Source of the DNA: Pseudonocardia cypriaca
GTDB lineage: Bacteria > Actinomycetota > Actinomycetes > Mycobacteriales > Pseudonocardiaceae
Assembly (NCBI RefSeq): GCF_006717045.1
Contig: NZ_VFPH01000003.1
Coordinates: 992,001 to 1,056,000 of the forward strand
Length of the DNA: 64,000 bases
Reading direction: 5' to 3'
A model generated the notes under the pieces. That model did no database searches and was not told the origin of the DNA. It saw nothing but the letters and a program-made list of their open reading frames with translations. The position numbers and the translations under genes were made by a program. This document shows, in pieces, positions 40,830 to 48,882 of this stretch (positions are counted from its first letter, which is position 1; the number at the start of each line of letters is the position of its first letter).

Positions 40830-41126
40830 ATGTCCCTCACCGTCGTCGCGGAGTGCCTGGCGGCGCCCGGTCAGGAGGACCGGCTCCGCACGGCCCTCGA
40901 GGCGATGATCGAGCCGTCCCTCGACGAGCCCGGCTGCCTCGCGTACCGGCCGTACGTCGACCCGAACGAGCCGGCCCGCATGGTCATCGTCGAGCAGTGG
41001 ACGGGTCACACCGCCCTCGACGCGCACTTCGAGACCCCGCACTTCCACCACGTCCGCGCGGTGCTGGACCAGATCCTGGCCGAGCCGATGGTGGTGCGGC
41101 GGCTGAGCGCGGACGGGGCGAGCTGA
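40830..41126 (+). CDS. Antibiotic biosynthesis monooxygenase (ABM) domain protein
   Basis: A 98-residue ferredoxin-like dimeric alpha-beta barrel protein. ATG 40830 follows GGAGAGGAG. The core EPGCLAYRPYVDPNEP and VIVEQWTGHTALDAHFETPHF is typical of putative quinol monooxygenases (YgiN/ABM). It probably acts on quinone-like or redox-active compounds together with the preceding aldo/keto reductase. Ends in a strong bidirectional terminator. Confidence 0.9.
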   Translation: MSLTVVAECLAAPGQEDRLRTALEAMIEPSLDEPGCLAYRPYVDPNEPARMVIVEQWTGHTALDAHFETPHFHHVRAVLDQILAEPMVVRRLSADGAS

Positions 41127-41130
41127 GCGG

Positions 41131-41160
41131 GCGGAGGGCCACGGCGTGGTGGCCCTCCGC
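41131..41160. terminator. Bidirectional terminator between ABM and RecF-like ATPase genes
   Basis: Arms 41131-41142 and 41149-41160 form a perfect 12-bp stem (GCGGAGGGCCAC) with a 6-nt loop in the 34-nt gap between the two convergent stop codons. Confidence 0.88.
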
Positions 41161-42330
41161 TCAGCGCTTCGGCCAGTGCCACGCCGGCCGGTCGAGCAGG
41201 TCCTGCCCCGCCAGCACGGTGGCGCCGACCTCCTTCTCCAGCTCCAGCAGGGCGGCGTTGTCGTCGACGGACTCGAGGGCGCGCACGAGCGGCCGCGCGT
41301 GCGTGACGACCACGACCTGGGTACGGGCGGCGGCGATCGAGATCAGCGCCGCGAGGGCGGGGAGCAGGTCGGGGTGCAGGCTCGTCTCCGGCTCGTTGAG
41401 CACCAGCAGCTCCGGCGGGCGCGGCGTCAGCAGCGCCGCCACCCACAGCAGGTAGCGCAGCGTGCCGTCGGACAGCTCCGCGGCCGACAGCGGCCGCAGC
41501 AGCCCGTGCTGGCGGAACCTCAGCTCGAACCGGCCGTCCTCGCCCGCCGCCACCTCCAGGCGGGAGCCGGGGAACGCGTTGTCGACGGCCGCCCGCAGGC
41601 CCTCGGCGTCGCCGATCTCCTTGATCGTCTGCAGGGCGGCCGCGAGGTCGGCGCCGTCGTGGTCGAGCACCGGGGTGCGCGTACCCACCCGGGACCGGCG
41701 CGCGGGAGCGTCGGCGTCGGTGCGGAAGTGGTCGTAGAACCGCCACGAGCGGATGCGCTCCCGCACGAGCAGCACCTCGGGCGAGATCCGCGGGTCGGCG
41801 AACGCGGTGAGCATGCTGTCGGTGAGCCCGATGCGGTGCGGGTCCCGGCCCCACGCCCCGCTCTGCTCGCGGGTCCGCACGACCGGCCCCGCCCGGTCGG
41901 CGAGCAGCGCGGCGGGCTTCAGCACCGGGCCGCGCCACACGCACTCCCGCTTGAACTCGGGATCGCGGTTGAAGGCGGTCTCCGTGGGGATCGGCATGCC
42001 CAGGTCGAGGGCGTAGCCGAACTCGTCGCCCGCGAAGCCGAGCCGGAGCCCGACGGGCTTGGTGCGTCGCGTTCCCTGGACCGGCGCCCTGCCCGCGCGC
42101 ACCGCGCGCCCCACCGACTCCGGGCCGGCCCACAACGCGGACGGCAGCCCGCCCTCCCGCGCGAGCGCGGCGACCGCCCCGTCGCGCGCGGCGTCGGCCA
42201 GCAGCCGCAGCGCCCGGTACAGGCTCGACTTCCCGCTCCCGTTCGCCCCGGTGACGACGGTGAGCCGGGACAGCGGCAGCACGAGATCACGCAGCGAGCG
42301 GTAGTTCTCGACGGCCAGCGTGGTGAGCAC
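41161..42330 (-). CDS. RecF/AAA_21-type ATP-binding protein
   Basis: A 389-residue ATPase of the ABC/SMC-like class. Walker A is GANGSGKS (about 25-32) near the N-terminus and Walker B is LLVLNEPETSLHPDL with the typical SMC-like LNEPE. VVVTHARPLVRAL supplies the switch histidine. The middle is an insertion domain. I chose GTG 42330 (MLTTLAVENYRSLRDL), the conserved beginning of this family; an in-frame GTG a little upstream is possible. Stand-alone members are often annotated DUF3696/AAA with unknown role; defence-type OLD ATPases look similar but would carry a TOPRIM nuclease, which is absent here. Confidence 0.83.
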   Translation of the reverse strand: MLTTLAVENYRSLRDLVLPLSRLTVVTGANGSGKSSLYRALRLLADAARDGAVAALAREGGLPSALWAGPESVGRAVRAGRAPVQGTRRTKPVGLRLGFAGDEFGYALDLGMPIPTETAFNRDPEFKRECVWRGPVLKPAALLADRAGPVVRTREQSGAWGRDPHRIGLTDSMLTAFADPRISPEVLLVRERIRSWRFYDHFRTDADAPARRSRVGTRTPVLDHDGADLAAALQTIKEIGDAEGLRAAVDNAFPGSRLEVAAGEDGRFELRFRQHGLLRPLSAAELSDGTLRYLLWVAALLTPRPPELLVLNEPETSLHPDLLPALAALISIAAARTQVVVVTHARPLVRALESVDDNAALLELEKEVGATVLAGQDLLDRPAWHWPKR

Positions 42331-42390
42331 CTCGCAGACGCTATGCGTCGGCACTGACACGAGCGTCCGCGGTGCTGCCAGACTCCACGG

Positions 42391-43065
42391 GTGGCCGTCA
42401 CCGACGAGGCGATCCTCAAGATCAAGGCGATGATCCGGTCCGGCGAGCTGCGTCCAGGCGACAGGCTCCCGCCGGAGAAGGAGCTGTCCGAGGCGCTCGG
42501 GCTCTCCCGCAGCTCCCTGCGCGAGGCCGTGAAGGCCCTCGAGGTGATCCGCGTGCTCGACGTCCGACGAGGTGACGGCACCTACGTCACCAGCCTGACG
42601 CCCGACATCCTGCTCGACGCGATGTCGTTCGTCGTCGACATCCACCAGGACTCGTCGGTCCTGGAGCTGTTCGAGGTGCGCCGCATCCTGGAGCCGGCCG
42701 CGGCCACCCTCGCCGCCCCGCGCGCAACGGCCGCCGACATCGAGCACCTGCACGACCTGCTCGCCCAGGCGCACAGCACCACGTCGGTGGACGACCTCGT
42801 GGCCCACGACCAGGTGTTCCACCGGTACATCGCCGAGCTGGCCGGCAACGCCTACCTGACGAGCCTGCTCGAGACGCTGTCGAGCAGCACCCTGCGCGCC
42901 CGGATCTGGCGGGGGTTGTCCGAGGAGGGCGCGGTGGAGCGCACGCTGACCGAGCACCGGGCGATCATCGAGGCACTGGCACGAGGCGACGCGACGCTCG
43001 CGGCCGCGCACGCCACCGTGCACATCAACGGCGTGGCGGAGTGGCTCCGGCAGGCGATGGGCTGA
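42391..43065 (+). CDS. GntR-family (FadR/FCD) regulator, probable fucose regulator
   Basis: A 224-residue regulator. GTG 42391 gives the winged helix (IKAMIRSGELRPGDRLPPE, then LGLSRSSLREAVKALEVI) followed by an FCD effector domain (about 85-220) with metal-binding histidines typical of sugar-acid sensors (DQVFHRYIAELAGNAYL and TEHRAIIEAL). It converges on the fucose uptake/catabolic operon. The perfect palindrome in front of the fuconate dehydratase fits an FCD-type operator, so this is the likely repressor, relieved by a pathway acid such as L-fuconate. That pairing is inference from location. Confidence 0.88.
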   Translation: MAVTDEAILKIKAMIRSGELRPGDRLPPEKELSEALGLSRSSLREAVKALEVIRVLDVRRGDGTYVTSLTPDILLDAMSFVVDIHQDSSVLELFEVRRILEPAAATLAAPRATAADIEHLHDLLAQAHSTTSVDDLVAHDQVFHRYIAELAGNAYLTSLLETLSSSTLRARIWRGLSEEGAVERTLTEHRAIIEALARGDATLAAAHATVHINGVAEWLRQAMG

Positions 43066-43071
43066 CCCCAG

Positions 43072-43128
43072 ACGTCAGCAAAGCCACTTTCACGACGCGT
43101 GGCGCCATGAAAGTGGCTTTGCTGACGT
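43072..43128. terminator. Perfect 21-bp inverted repeat between convergent genes
   Basis: 43072-43092 and 43108-43128 are exact reverse complements with a 15-nt loop. They fill the gap between the GntR stop (43065) and the fucose binding-protein stop (43138). The long, unusually AT-containing stem (core GCAAAGCCACTTTCA) is stronger than a typical terminator and may be a dispersed palindromic element recruited for that role. Confidence 0.85.
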
Positions 43129-43137
43129 TTCGGGGGC

Positions 43138-44103
43138 TTACTGGTACAGCAGCGGCTGGATCTCCGCGCTGTCGATGTTGCTCTTGTCGTACCAGAAGAA
43201 GCCCGTGTCGATCACCTTCGGCAGCTGCTCGCCGCGGTGGGCCTTGGCCGCCGCGTCGACGAGCGCCTTGCCCATGCCGATCGGGTCCTGGGTGACCGCG
43301 CCGAGCATCTGCCCGTTCCTGATCGCCTCGATCTGGCCGGTGCCGGAGTCGAAGCCGATGACGGTGAGCCCGGTCTTGCCGCTCTCCGCGACGCCGCGGA
43401 GCACGCCGATCGCCGAGCCCTCGTTGGCGGCGTAGATCCCGCGCAGGTCCGGGTTGGCGGCGATGATCGCCTTGGTGATGTCGGCGGACTTGGCCTGGTC
43501 GCCGCCGCCGTACTGCGGGTCGAGGACCTGGACGCCCGGTGCGTTGGTGCGCATCCACTCGAGGAAGCCGTCGCGGCGGTCCTGCCCGGTGCGGCTGGTC
43601 TGGTCGTGCACGACCAGACCGACCTTGCCGCTGCCGCCGAGCGCCTCGGCCATGTGCTTCGCGGCCTCGGCGGCTGCGGCCTTGTTGTCGGTGGCCGCGG
43701 TGGTGAGCGGGATGTCGCTGTCGACCCCGGAGTCGAACGCGATCACGGGGATGTTGCTGCTCCGCGCCTGCTGGAGCAGCGGGGCCGCGGCACGCGAGTC
43801 GAGGGCGGCGAAGCCGAGCACGTCGGGCTGGCGGCCCAGCGCGTTGGTCAGCATCGTCACCTGGGCCTCGACCTCGGACTCGCTGGCCGGCCCCTCGAAG
43901 CTGATCCGCACGCCCTGCACGGCCGCTTCCTGCTCGGCGCCCTGCTTGACGGCCTGCCAGAACTGGTGCTGGAAACCCTTGGAGACGATTGCGATGTACG
44001 GCTGCTCGCCGCCCCCGCCCGCGTCGGACGAGCCGCCGCACGCCGCGGCCGTCAAGGCGAAGGCGGCCGCCGCGAAAGCCGCTCCGATCCGGTGGATCCG
44101 CAT
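43138..44103 (-). CDS. Sugar ABC transporter substrate-binding lipoprotein (RbsB-type, fucose)
   Basis: A 321-residue family-4-type periplasmic binding protein with a lipobox-like AAAC (about 19-22). The mature fold starts at YIAIVSKGFQHQFW and has the hinge motif VIAFDSGVD. It should bind the sugar of this operon, inferred to be L-fucose from the enzymes. ATG 44103 has AGGGAG at 10 nt. Last gene of the seven-gene operon that starts at the fuconate dehydratase; the 46-nt gap to the permease is the largest within it. Convergent with the GntR gene. Confidence 0.9.
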   Translation of the reverse strand: MRIHRIGAAFAAAAFALTAAACGGSSDAGGGGEQPYIAIVSKGFQHQFWQAVKQGAEQEAAVQGVRISFEGPASESEVEAQVTMLTNALGRQPDVLGFAALDSRAAAPLLQQARSSNIPVIAFDSGVDSDIPLTTAATDNKAAAAEAAKHMAEALGGSGKVGLVVHDQTSRTGQDRRDGFLEWMRTNAPGVQVLDPQYGGGDQAKSADITKAIIAANPDLRGIYAANEGSAIGVLRGVAESGKTGLTVIGFDSGTGQIEAIRNGQMLGAVTQDPIGMGKALVDAAAKAHRGEQLPKVIDTGFFWYDKSNIDSAEIQPLLYQ

Positions 44104-44149
44104 GTCGATCGAGCTCCCTTGGTCGAGCGTGGTGGAGAAAATCTAGCGG

Positions 44150-45160
44150 TCAGGCGGTGGTGCTCTTGCGTGCCCGGTCTGCGTACACGGCGAGCAGGAT
44201 CACACAGCCGAGGATGACGTTCTGCCATTCCTGCGGGATCGACATGATCTGCAACCCGTTGTTCAGCACGGAGATGATCAGGGCACCGATGACCGTACCG
44301 ACGATCGAGCCCTTGCCCCCCGAGAGGGAGGTGCCTCCGATCACGACGGCCGCGATCGCCTGGAGCTCGTAGCCCATGCCGGTGGCGGGCTGCGCCGAGC
44401 CGAGGCGGGCCGAGATCATCACGCCCGCGAGACCGGTGAACAGGCCGGCGAGCGTGTAGATGACGATCTTCCACCGGCGCACGTCGATGCCGGAGAGCGC
44501 GGTGGCCTCCTCGTTGCTGCCGATCGAGTAGGTGTAGCGCCCGAGCACCGTCTTGTTGAGCAGCACACCGGCGATCACAGCGGCCAGCGCCAGGATGATC
44601 ACGGCGTTGGGGAAGTTGGCGCCGGGGATGATGCTGCCGATCGAGATGTCGATGTAGGACGGCGTCTGGTCGAAGTAGATCGGCGTGCTGTTCGAGACGA
44701 CCAGCGCCAGGCCCTGCGCCACCAGCATCATCGCCAGCGTCGCGATGAACGGCGGCAGCCCGAGCACGGCCACGTTCAGGCCGTTGATCAGCCCGAGCAG
44801 CCCGCCGAAGAGGATCGCGCCGAGCACGCCGAGCGGCAGCGGGACCCCCGCGTTGACGATCAGCACCCCCGACATCACGGCGCACAGCGTCATGCCGGTG
44901 CCGATCGACAGGTCGATGCCACCCGTGATGATCACGAAGGTGGTGCCGAGCGCGAGCGTGCCGATCACGACCGTCGAGAACAGGATGTTGGTGATGTTGC
45001 CGTAGTTGAAGAAGTTCGGGCTGACGATCGAGAAGAACACGAAGATCACGAGCAGGCTCGCGAATGCGAGGAACTGCTGCAGCCCGGCCCGCAGCGACTG
45101 GCGCACCCCTGCGGGCGCTTCCTTGCGCTGCTCCTCCTCGGTGGCGGTGGGAGTTGTCAA
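44150..45160 (-). CDS. Sugar ABC transporter permease (RbsC-type), TTG start
   Basis: A 336-residue membrane protein with about ten hydrophobic segments. I chose TTG 45160, which overlaps the ATPase stop (TTGA) and has GGAGG 7 nt upstream; no good ATG/GTG exists nearby. The CUT2 permease signatures are clear: LGTTFVIITGGIDLSIGTGM and AIAAVVIGGTSLSGGKGSI. As the only permease gene it probably forms a homodimer with the double ATPase encoded before it. Third from last in the operon order: fucD, dehydrogenase, lactonase, fucU, ATPase, permease, binding protein. Confidence 0.9.
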   Translation of the reverse strand: MTTPTATEEEQRKEAPAGVRQSLRAGLQQFLAFASLLVIFVFFSIVSPNFFNYGNITNILFSTVVIGTLALGTTFVIITGGIDLSIGTGMTLCAVMSGVLIVNAGVPLPLGVLGAILFGGLLGLINGLNVAVLGLPPFIATLAMMLVAQGLALVVSNSTPIYFDQTPSYIDISIGSIIPGANFPNAVIILALAAVIAGVLLNKTVLGRYTYSIGSNEEATALSGIDVRRWKIVIYTLAGLFTGLAGVMISARLGSAQPATGMGYELQAIAAVVIGGTSLSGGKGSIVGTVIGALIISVLNNGLQIMSIPQEWQNVILGCVILLAVYADRARKSTTA

Positions 45161-46674
45161 CTGACTGCCTCCGTCTCCGGGCGCAGGGTGGCGAAGTGCA
45201 TGACGCTCTCCTGGGTTGCTTCTGCTGCGTCGAGTTGCCCGGTGACCCGGCCCTCGCTCATCACGACGACCCGGTGCGACATCCTCAGCACCTCCGGCAG
45301 CTCGGAGGAGATCATGATGATCGACTTGCCCTGGGCGGCGAGATCGTTCAGGAGCCGGTAGATCTCCTCCTTGGCACCCACGTCGATGCCGCGGGTCGGC
45401 TCGTCGAAGATCAGGACGTCGCAGTCCTTGACCAGCCACTTGGCGATGACGACCTTCTGCTGGTTGCCGCCGGAGAGGAACTTGGCGGTCTGGTCGATCG
45501 ACGGCGTCCGGATGCGCAGGGACTCCACGACCTCGCGGGAGCGCGCCCGCATCGCGCGGTCGCGGACGAACCCCCACGACTGGAACTTCTCGCGGATCGA
45601 GCTGAGCCCGACGTTCGCGTTGACGTCCTGGTCCAGCAGCAGCCCGAGGTGCTTGCGATCCTCTGACAGGTAGCCGATGCGGTGCTTGGCCGCCTCGGCG
45701 GGCGTGGTGATCCGCACCGGCGTCCCGCGCAGCTCGACCGTGCCGGACTCGACCGGATCCGCACCGACCAGCGCACGGGCGACCTCGGTGCGCCCGGCCC
45801 CCATCAGCCCGGCGAAACCGAGGATCTCGCCCTCGCGCAGGTCGAACGAGACGTCCTTCAGCAGGTCCTTGGTGGTGAGCCCGCGCACCGACAGCACGAC
45901 CGGCCGGTCCGCCCGCACCCCTTCCGGCCCGAGCCCGCCCGTGATCTCGCGGCCCACCATGCGCGAGATGACCTCGGGCATCGTCGTGGTGGCCGTGTCG
46001 AGGGTGTCGATGTAGCGGCCGTCGCGGATCACGGTGATCCGGTCGCTGATCGCCTTCAGCTCGTCCATCCGGTGCGAGATGTAGATGACGCCGGTGTCCG
46101 GGCGGCGGAAGCGCCGGATGAGGTCGTGCAGCACCCGCACCTCGGCGTCGTTCAGCGCAGCCGTGGGCTCGTCCATGATCAGGATGCGGGGCTCGTAGGA
46201 CAGGGCCTTCGCGATCTCCACCATCTGCTGCTTCGCGACGGTCAGGTCGCCCACCCGCTGCCCGGGCTTCAACGGCATGTGCAGCCGGTCGAGCAGCTCG
46301 GCGGCCTTCGCCTCGAGGGCCCGCTCGCCGAGGAAGAACCGCCCGGCCTTCGGCTCGCGGCCGATGAAGATGTTCTGCGCGACCGTGAGGTCGGGCATCA
46401 GGTTGAACTCCTGGTGGATGATGCTGATGCCCTGCGCCAGCGCGTCGCGCGGACCGGAGACCTGCAGCGGCTCCCCGTCGAGGAAGAACTCGCCCTCGTC
46501 CGGCGTGTAGATGCCGGACAGCAGCTTCATCAGCGTCGACTTGCCAGCGCCGTTCTCCCCGACGAGCGCGAGCACCTCGCCGCGGCGCAGCTCGATGTGC
46601 ATGTCCTGCAGCGCCCGGACGCCGGGGAAGCTCTTCCCGACGCCCTTGGCCTGCAACAACAGCGGCTCGGTCAT
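45157..46674 (-). CDS. Sugar ABC transporter ATP-binding protein (RbsA/CUT2 type)
   Basis: A 505-residue protein made of two ABC modules in tandem, as in RbsA. The first has Walker A GENGAGKST (about 36-44) and Walker B RILIMDEPTAAL. The second module has a degenerate Walker A (GLMGAGRTEVARA), as is normal for this family, an LSGGNQQK signature and VLIFDEPTRGID. ATG 46674 overlaps the FucU stop by 4 nt. It drives the fucose importer with the permease gene that overlaps its end. Confidence 0.93.
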   Translation of the reverse strand: MTEPLLLQAKGVGKSFPGVRALQDMHIELRRGEVLALVGENGAGKSTLMKLLSGIYTPDEGEFFLDGEPLQVSGPRDALAQGISIIHQEFNLMPDLTVAQNIFIGREPKAGRFFLGERALEAKAAELLDRLHMPLKPGQRVGDLTVAKQQMVEIAKALSYEPRILIMDEPTAALNDAEVRVLHDLIRRFRRPDTGVIYISHRMDELKAISDRITVIRDGRYIDTLDTATTTMPEVISRMVGREITGGLGPEGVRADRPVVLSVRGLTTKDLLKDVSFDLREGEILGFAGLMGAGRTEVARALVGADPVESGTVELRGTPVRITTPAEAAKHRIGYLSEDRKHLGLLLDQDVNANVGLSSIREKFQSWGFVRDRAMRARSREVVESLRIRTPSIDQTAKFLSGGNQQKVVIAKWLVKDCDVLIFDEPTRGIDVGAKEEIYRLLNDLAAQGKSIIMISSELPEVLRMSHRVVVMSEGRVTGQLDAAEATQESVMHFATLRPETEAVS

Positions 46675-47072
46675 CCCACGACGCCCTTCCGCAGTATCGC
46701 GTTGCCGTACACGCGGGTCTCGCCGGTGCGCACGATCAGGTAGGCGGGCGCGGCCGCGTCGTAGAAGGCGAACCGGTCGAGGAAGCGCACGTCGCTGGTG
46801 CCCGATGCGGCGACCAGCTCCTCCTGCACGGGGAGCTGCTCGCCGTCCGGGGTGGCCATGAGGTCGACGGCAGGCGCGTCGTCCAGCGGCACGACCGTGC
46901 GGATCGCGGCCATGAGGTCGGGCGTCGCGACGCCGGGCAGATCGAGCACGCGGGCCGCCAGCCGGTGGGCCGGGAAGTGCGCGTCGGCGAGCACGACGGC
47001 GTCCGAGTGCCCCATCGCGTCCAGGTGGAGGAGCAGCGGCCCCGTCAGGAGCGGGTGGATACCGGAGAGCAC
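46671..47072 (-). CDS. fucU: RbsD/FucU-family sugar mutarotase
   Basis: A 133-residue FucU-like protein. The active-site region HLDAMGHSDAVVLADAHFP and later YGNAILRKGVV match the RbsD/FucU fold. It should interconvert alpha- and beta-L-fucose, speeding supply of the anomer used by the dehydrogenase. It overlaps the lactonase gene by 28 nt upstream and the ATPase gene by 4 nt downstream, which places uptake and catabolism on one transcript. Confidence 0.9.
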   Translation of the reverse strand: MLSGIHPLLTGPLLLHLDAMGHSDAVVLADAHFPAHRLAARVLDLPGVATPDLMAAIRTVVPLDDAPAVDLMATPDGEQLPVQEELVAASGTSDVRFLDRFAFYDAAAPAYLIVRTGETRVYGNAILRKGVVG

Positions 47073-47923
47073 GGTCCCTCCTCTGATGTCGTCGGTACCG
47101 GCAGCCCGTACACGCGCTGCGCGGTACCGGTGAGGATCTTGCCCTGCTCCTCGTCGGTCAGCTCACCGAGGAGCTCGGACAGGACCTCCCAGGTGCCGCC
47201 GTACCCTGCCGTGAGCAAGGTCATCGGCCAGTCGCTGCCCCACATCAGCCGGGCCGGGCCGAACAGCTCGAGCGCCGTCTCCCACGAAGGGCGGATCACG
47301 GCCACCGTGAACGGCTCGCCGCGCACCTGCAGCCCCGACACCTTCGCCACGGTGTTCGGGCGCGCCGCGACCGCGGCGAACGCCTCCCGCCACTGCGGGA
47401 GGTCCGGCTTCCCGTGCGGCGGTTTGCCCAGGTGGTCGAGCACGACGGTGAGCTCCGGCAGCGCCCCGGCCAGCTCCGCCGTGGCGGTGAGGTGGCGCGG
47501 CCATGCGTCCGGCACGTCGTAGGGCAGGCCGCGCTCGGCCAGCATCCCGAGCGAGGTGCGCACGGCGGGCAGCGCGAGGAAGTCGTCCCGCGGGTCGTCG
47601 TGCACGAGGTGGCGCACGCCGCGGAACGCGGGGTCGGCGGTGAACCGGTCGAGCTGGGCCGAGGCGGTCGACGGGTCGTCCAGCTGCACCCATCCGACGA
47701 CGCCTGCCACCCACTCGTGCTCGGCCGCGACCTCGAGCATGAACTCCGTGTCGGCCACCGAGTCCTCCGCCTGCACGAGCACCGCCCGCTCCACGCCGAC
47801 CGCGGCCAGCTCGCCGGCCGCGCGCTCGGCGGTGATCGTGGTGTGCAACGGGCCGAGCTCGGGCGTGATCCACGAGTACGCGCTGCGCTGCAGGTCCCAC
47901 AGGTGCAAGTGGGCGTCGATCAC
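47045..47923 (-). CDS. Amidohydrolase-family sugar lactonase (L-fuconolactonase-like)
   Basis: A 292-residue amidohydrolase_2 protein. GTG 47923 overlaps the stop of the dehydrogenase (GTGA). The metal site is HLHLWD at the N-terminus (IDAHLHLWD) with the late aspartate in LMWGSDWPM. Members of this family hydrolyse L-fucono-, L-rhamnono- or 2-pyrone lactones. Between a fucose dehydrogenase and a fuconate dehydratase the obvious substrate is L-fucono-1,5-lactone, giving L-fuconate. Confidence 0.88.
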   Translation of the reverse strand: MIDAHLHLWDLQRSAYSWITPELGPLHTTITAERAAGELAAVGVERAVLVQAEDSVADTEFMLEVAAEHEWVAGVVGWVQLDDPSTASAQLDRFTADPAFRGVRHLVHDDPRDDFLALPAVRTSLGMLAERGLPYDVPDAWPRHLTATAELAGALPELTVVLDHLGKPPHGKPDLPQWREAFAAVAARPNTVAKVSGLQVRGEPFTVAVIRPSWETALELFGPARLMWGSDWPMTLLTAGYGGTWEVLSELLGELTDEEQGKILTGTAQRVYGLPVPTTSEEGPCSPVSTRS

Positions 47924-48882
47924 GACAGGAACCCCTCTTCGGCGAGTTCCTCCCACAGCCGGTCGGGCAGCTCCTCGGCGACCCGCTGCACGTTCTGGCG
48001 CACGTGCTCCGGCTCCGTGGCGCCGAGCACGACCGAGCGGACCACCGGCTCGCGCAGCGGGAACTGCAGCGCGGCGGCCGGGAGCTCCACGCCGTGCTTC
48101 CCGCACACCATCGCGAGCCGCTGCGCCTTCTCGACGACCTCGGCGGGCGCGTCGCCGTACTCGTAGCGGGCTCCGGGGCCGGGCGTGGACGTGGCGAGCA
48201 GCCCGGAGTTGAACGCGCCGGCGACGACGATCCCGATGCCGCGCTCCCGGCACTCCGGGATCAGCTCGGGTGCGGCCGGCTGCTCGAGCAGCGTGTACCG
48301 GCCGGCGACCATGAGCAGGTCGAGGTCGCCCGTGCGCACGCCTGCCAGGTGGGCGGGCACCGACTTGGACCCGATGCCCACCGCGCGCACGAGGCCCTCC
48401 TCGCGCAGCGCGACGAGGGCGGGCACGGCGCTCGCGACGGACGCCTCCATGTCGGGGTACTCGTCGGGATCGTGCAGGAACAGCACGTCGACGTGGTCGA
48501 GGCCGAGCCGCTCCAGCGACTCGTCGAGGCTGCGCCGCACGCCGCCGGGCGAGGGGTCCCACACCCGGCGCGGGTCGGCCGGCACGACGAAGCCGCCTTC
48601 CTCGTCCAACCCATCTGATGTTTCCGGGCTCGGCTCCAGCCGCCTGCCGACCTTGGTGGAGATGACGAACTCGTCCCGCGGCTTGGTGGCGAGGAAGGCG
48701 CCGAGCCTGCGCTCGGAAAGCCCCAGCCCGTAGTGCGGCGCCGTGTCGAAGTAGCGGATGCCGCACTCCCAGGCCGCCTCCAGCACACCGTGCGCCTGCT
48801 CGTCGGACATGGCCGTGAAGAGGTTGCCGAGGTTGGCGCCGCCGAAGCCGAGCCTCCCCAACGGGGGCACGCGGTCAGGCAT
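47920..48882 (-). CDS. Aldo/keto reductase, probable L-fucose dehydrogenase
   Basis: A 320-residue aldo/keto reductase of the D-threo-aldose 1-dehydrogenase/L-fucose dehydrogenase group. The tetrad is visible: D and Y in RYFDTAPHYGLGLSE, K in ISTKVGR, H in LFLHDPDEY. ATG 48882 lies 8 nt inside the fuconate dehydratase gene. It should oxidise L-fucose to L-fucono-1,5-lactone with NAD(P)+, the first step of the pathway. A related galactose dehydrogenase activity is possible. Coupled by overlap to the lactonase downstream. Confidence 0.88.
   Translation of the reverse strand: MPDRVPPLGRLGFGGANLGNLFTAMSDEQAHGVLEAAWECGIRYFDTAPHYGLGLSERRLGAFLATKPRDEFVISTKVGRRLEPSPETSDGLDEEGGFVVPADPRRVWDPSPGGVRRSLDESLERLGLDHVDVLFLHDPDEYPDMEASVASAVPALVALREEGLVRAVGIGSKSVPAHLAGVRTGDLDLLMVAGRYTLLEQPAAPELIPECRERGIGIVVAGAFNSGLLATSTPGPGARYEYGDAPAEVVEKAQRLAMVCGKHGVELPAAALQFPLREPVVRSVVLGATEPEHVRQNVQRVAEELPDRLWEELAEEGFLS

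Noticed and set aside
41161..42330. Possible OLD/retron-type defence ATPase
   Set aside because: No TOPRIM nuclease, reverse transcriptase or partner gene is present, so defence cannot be supported.
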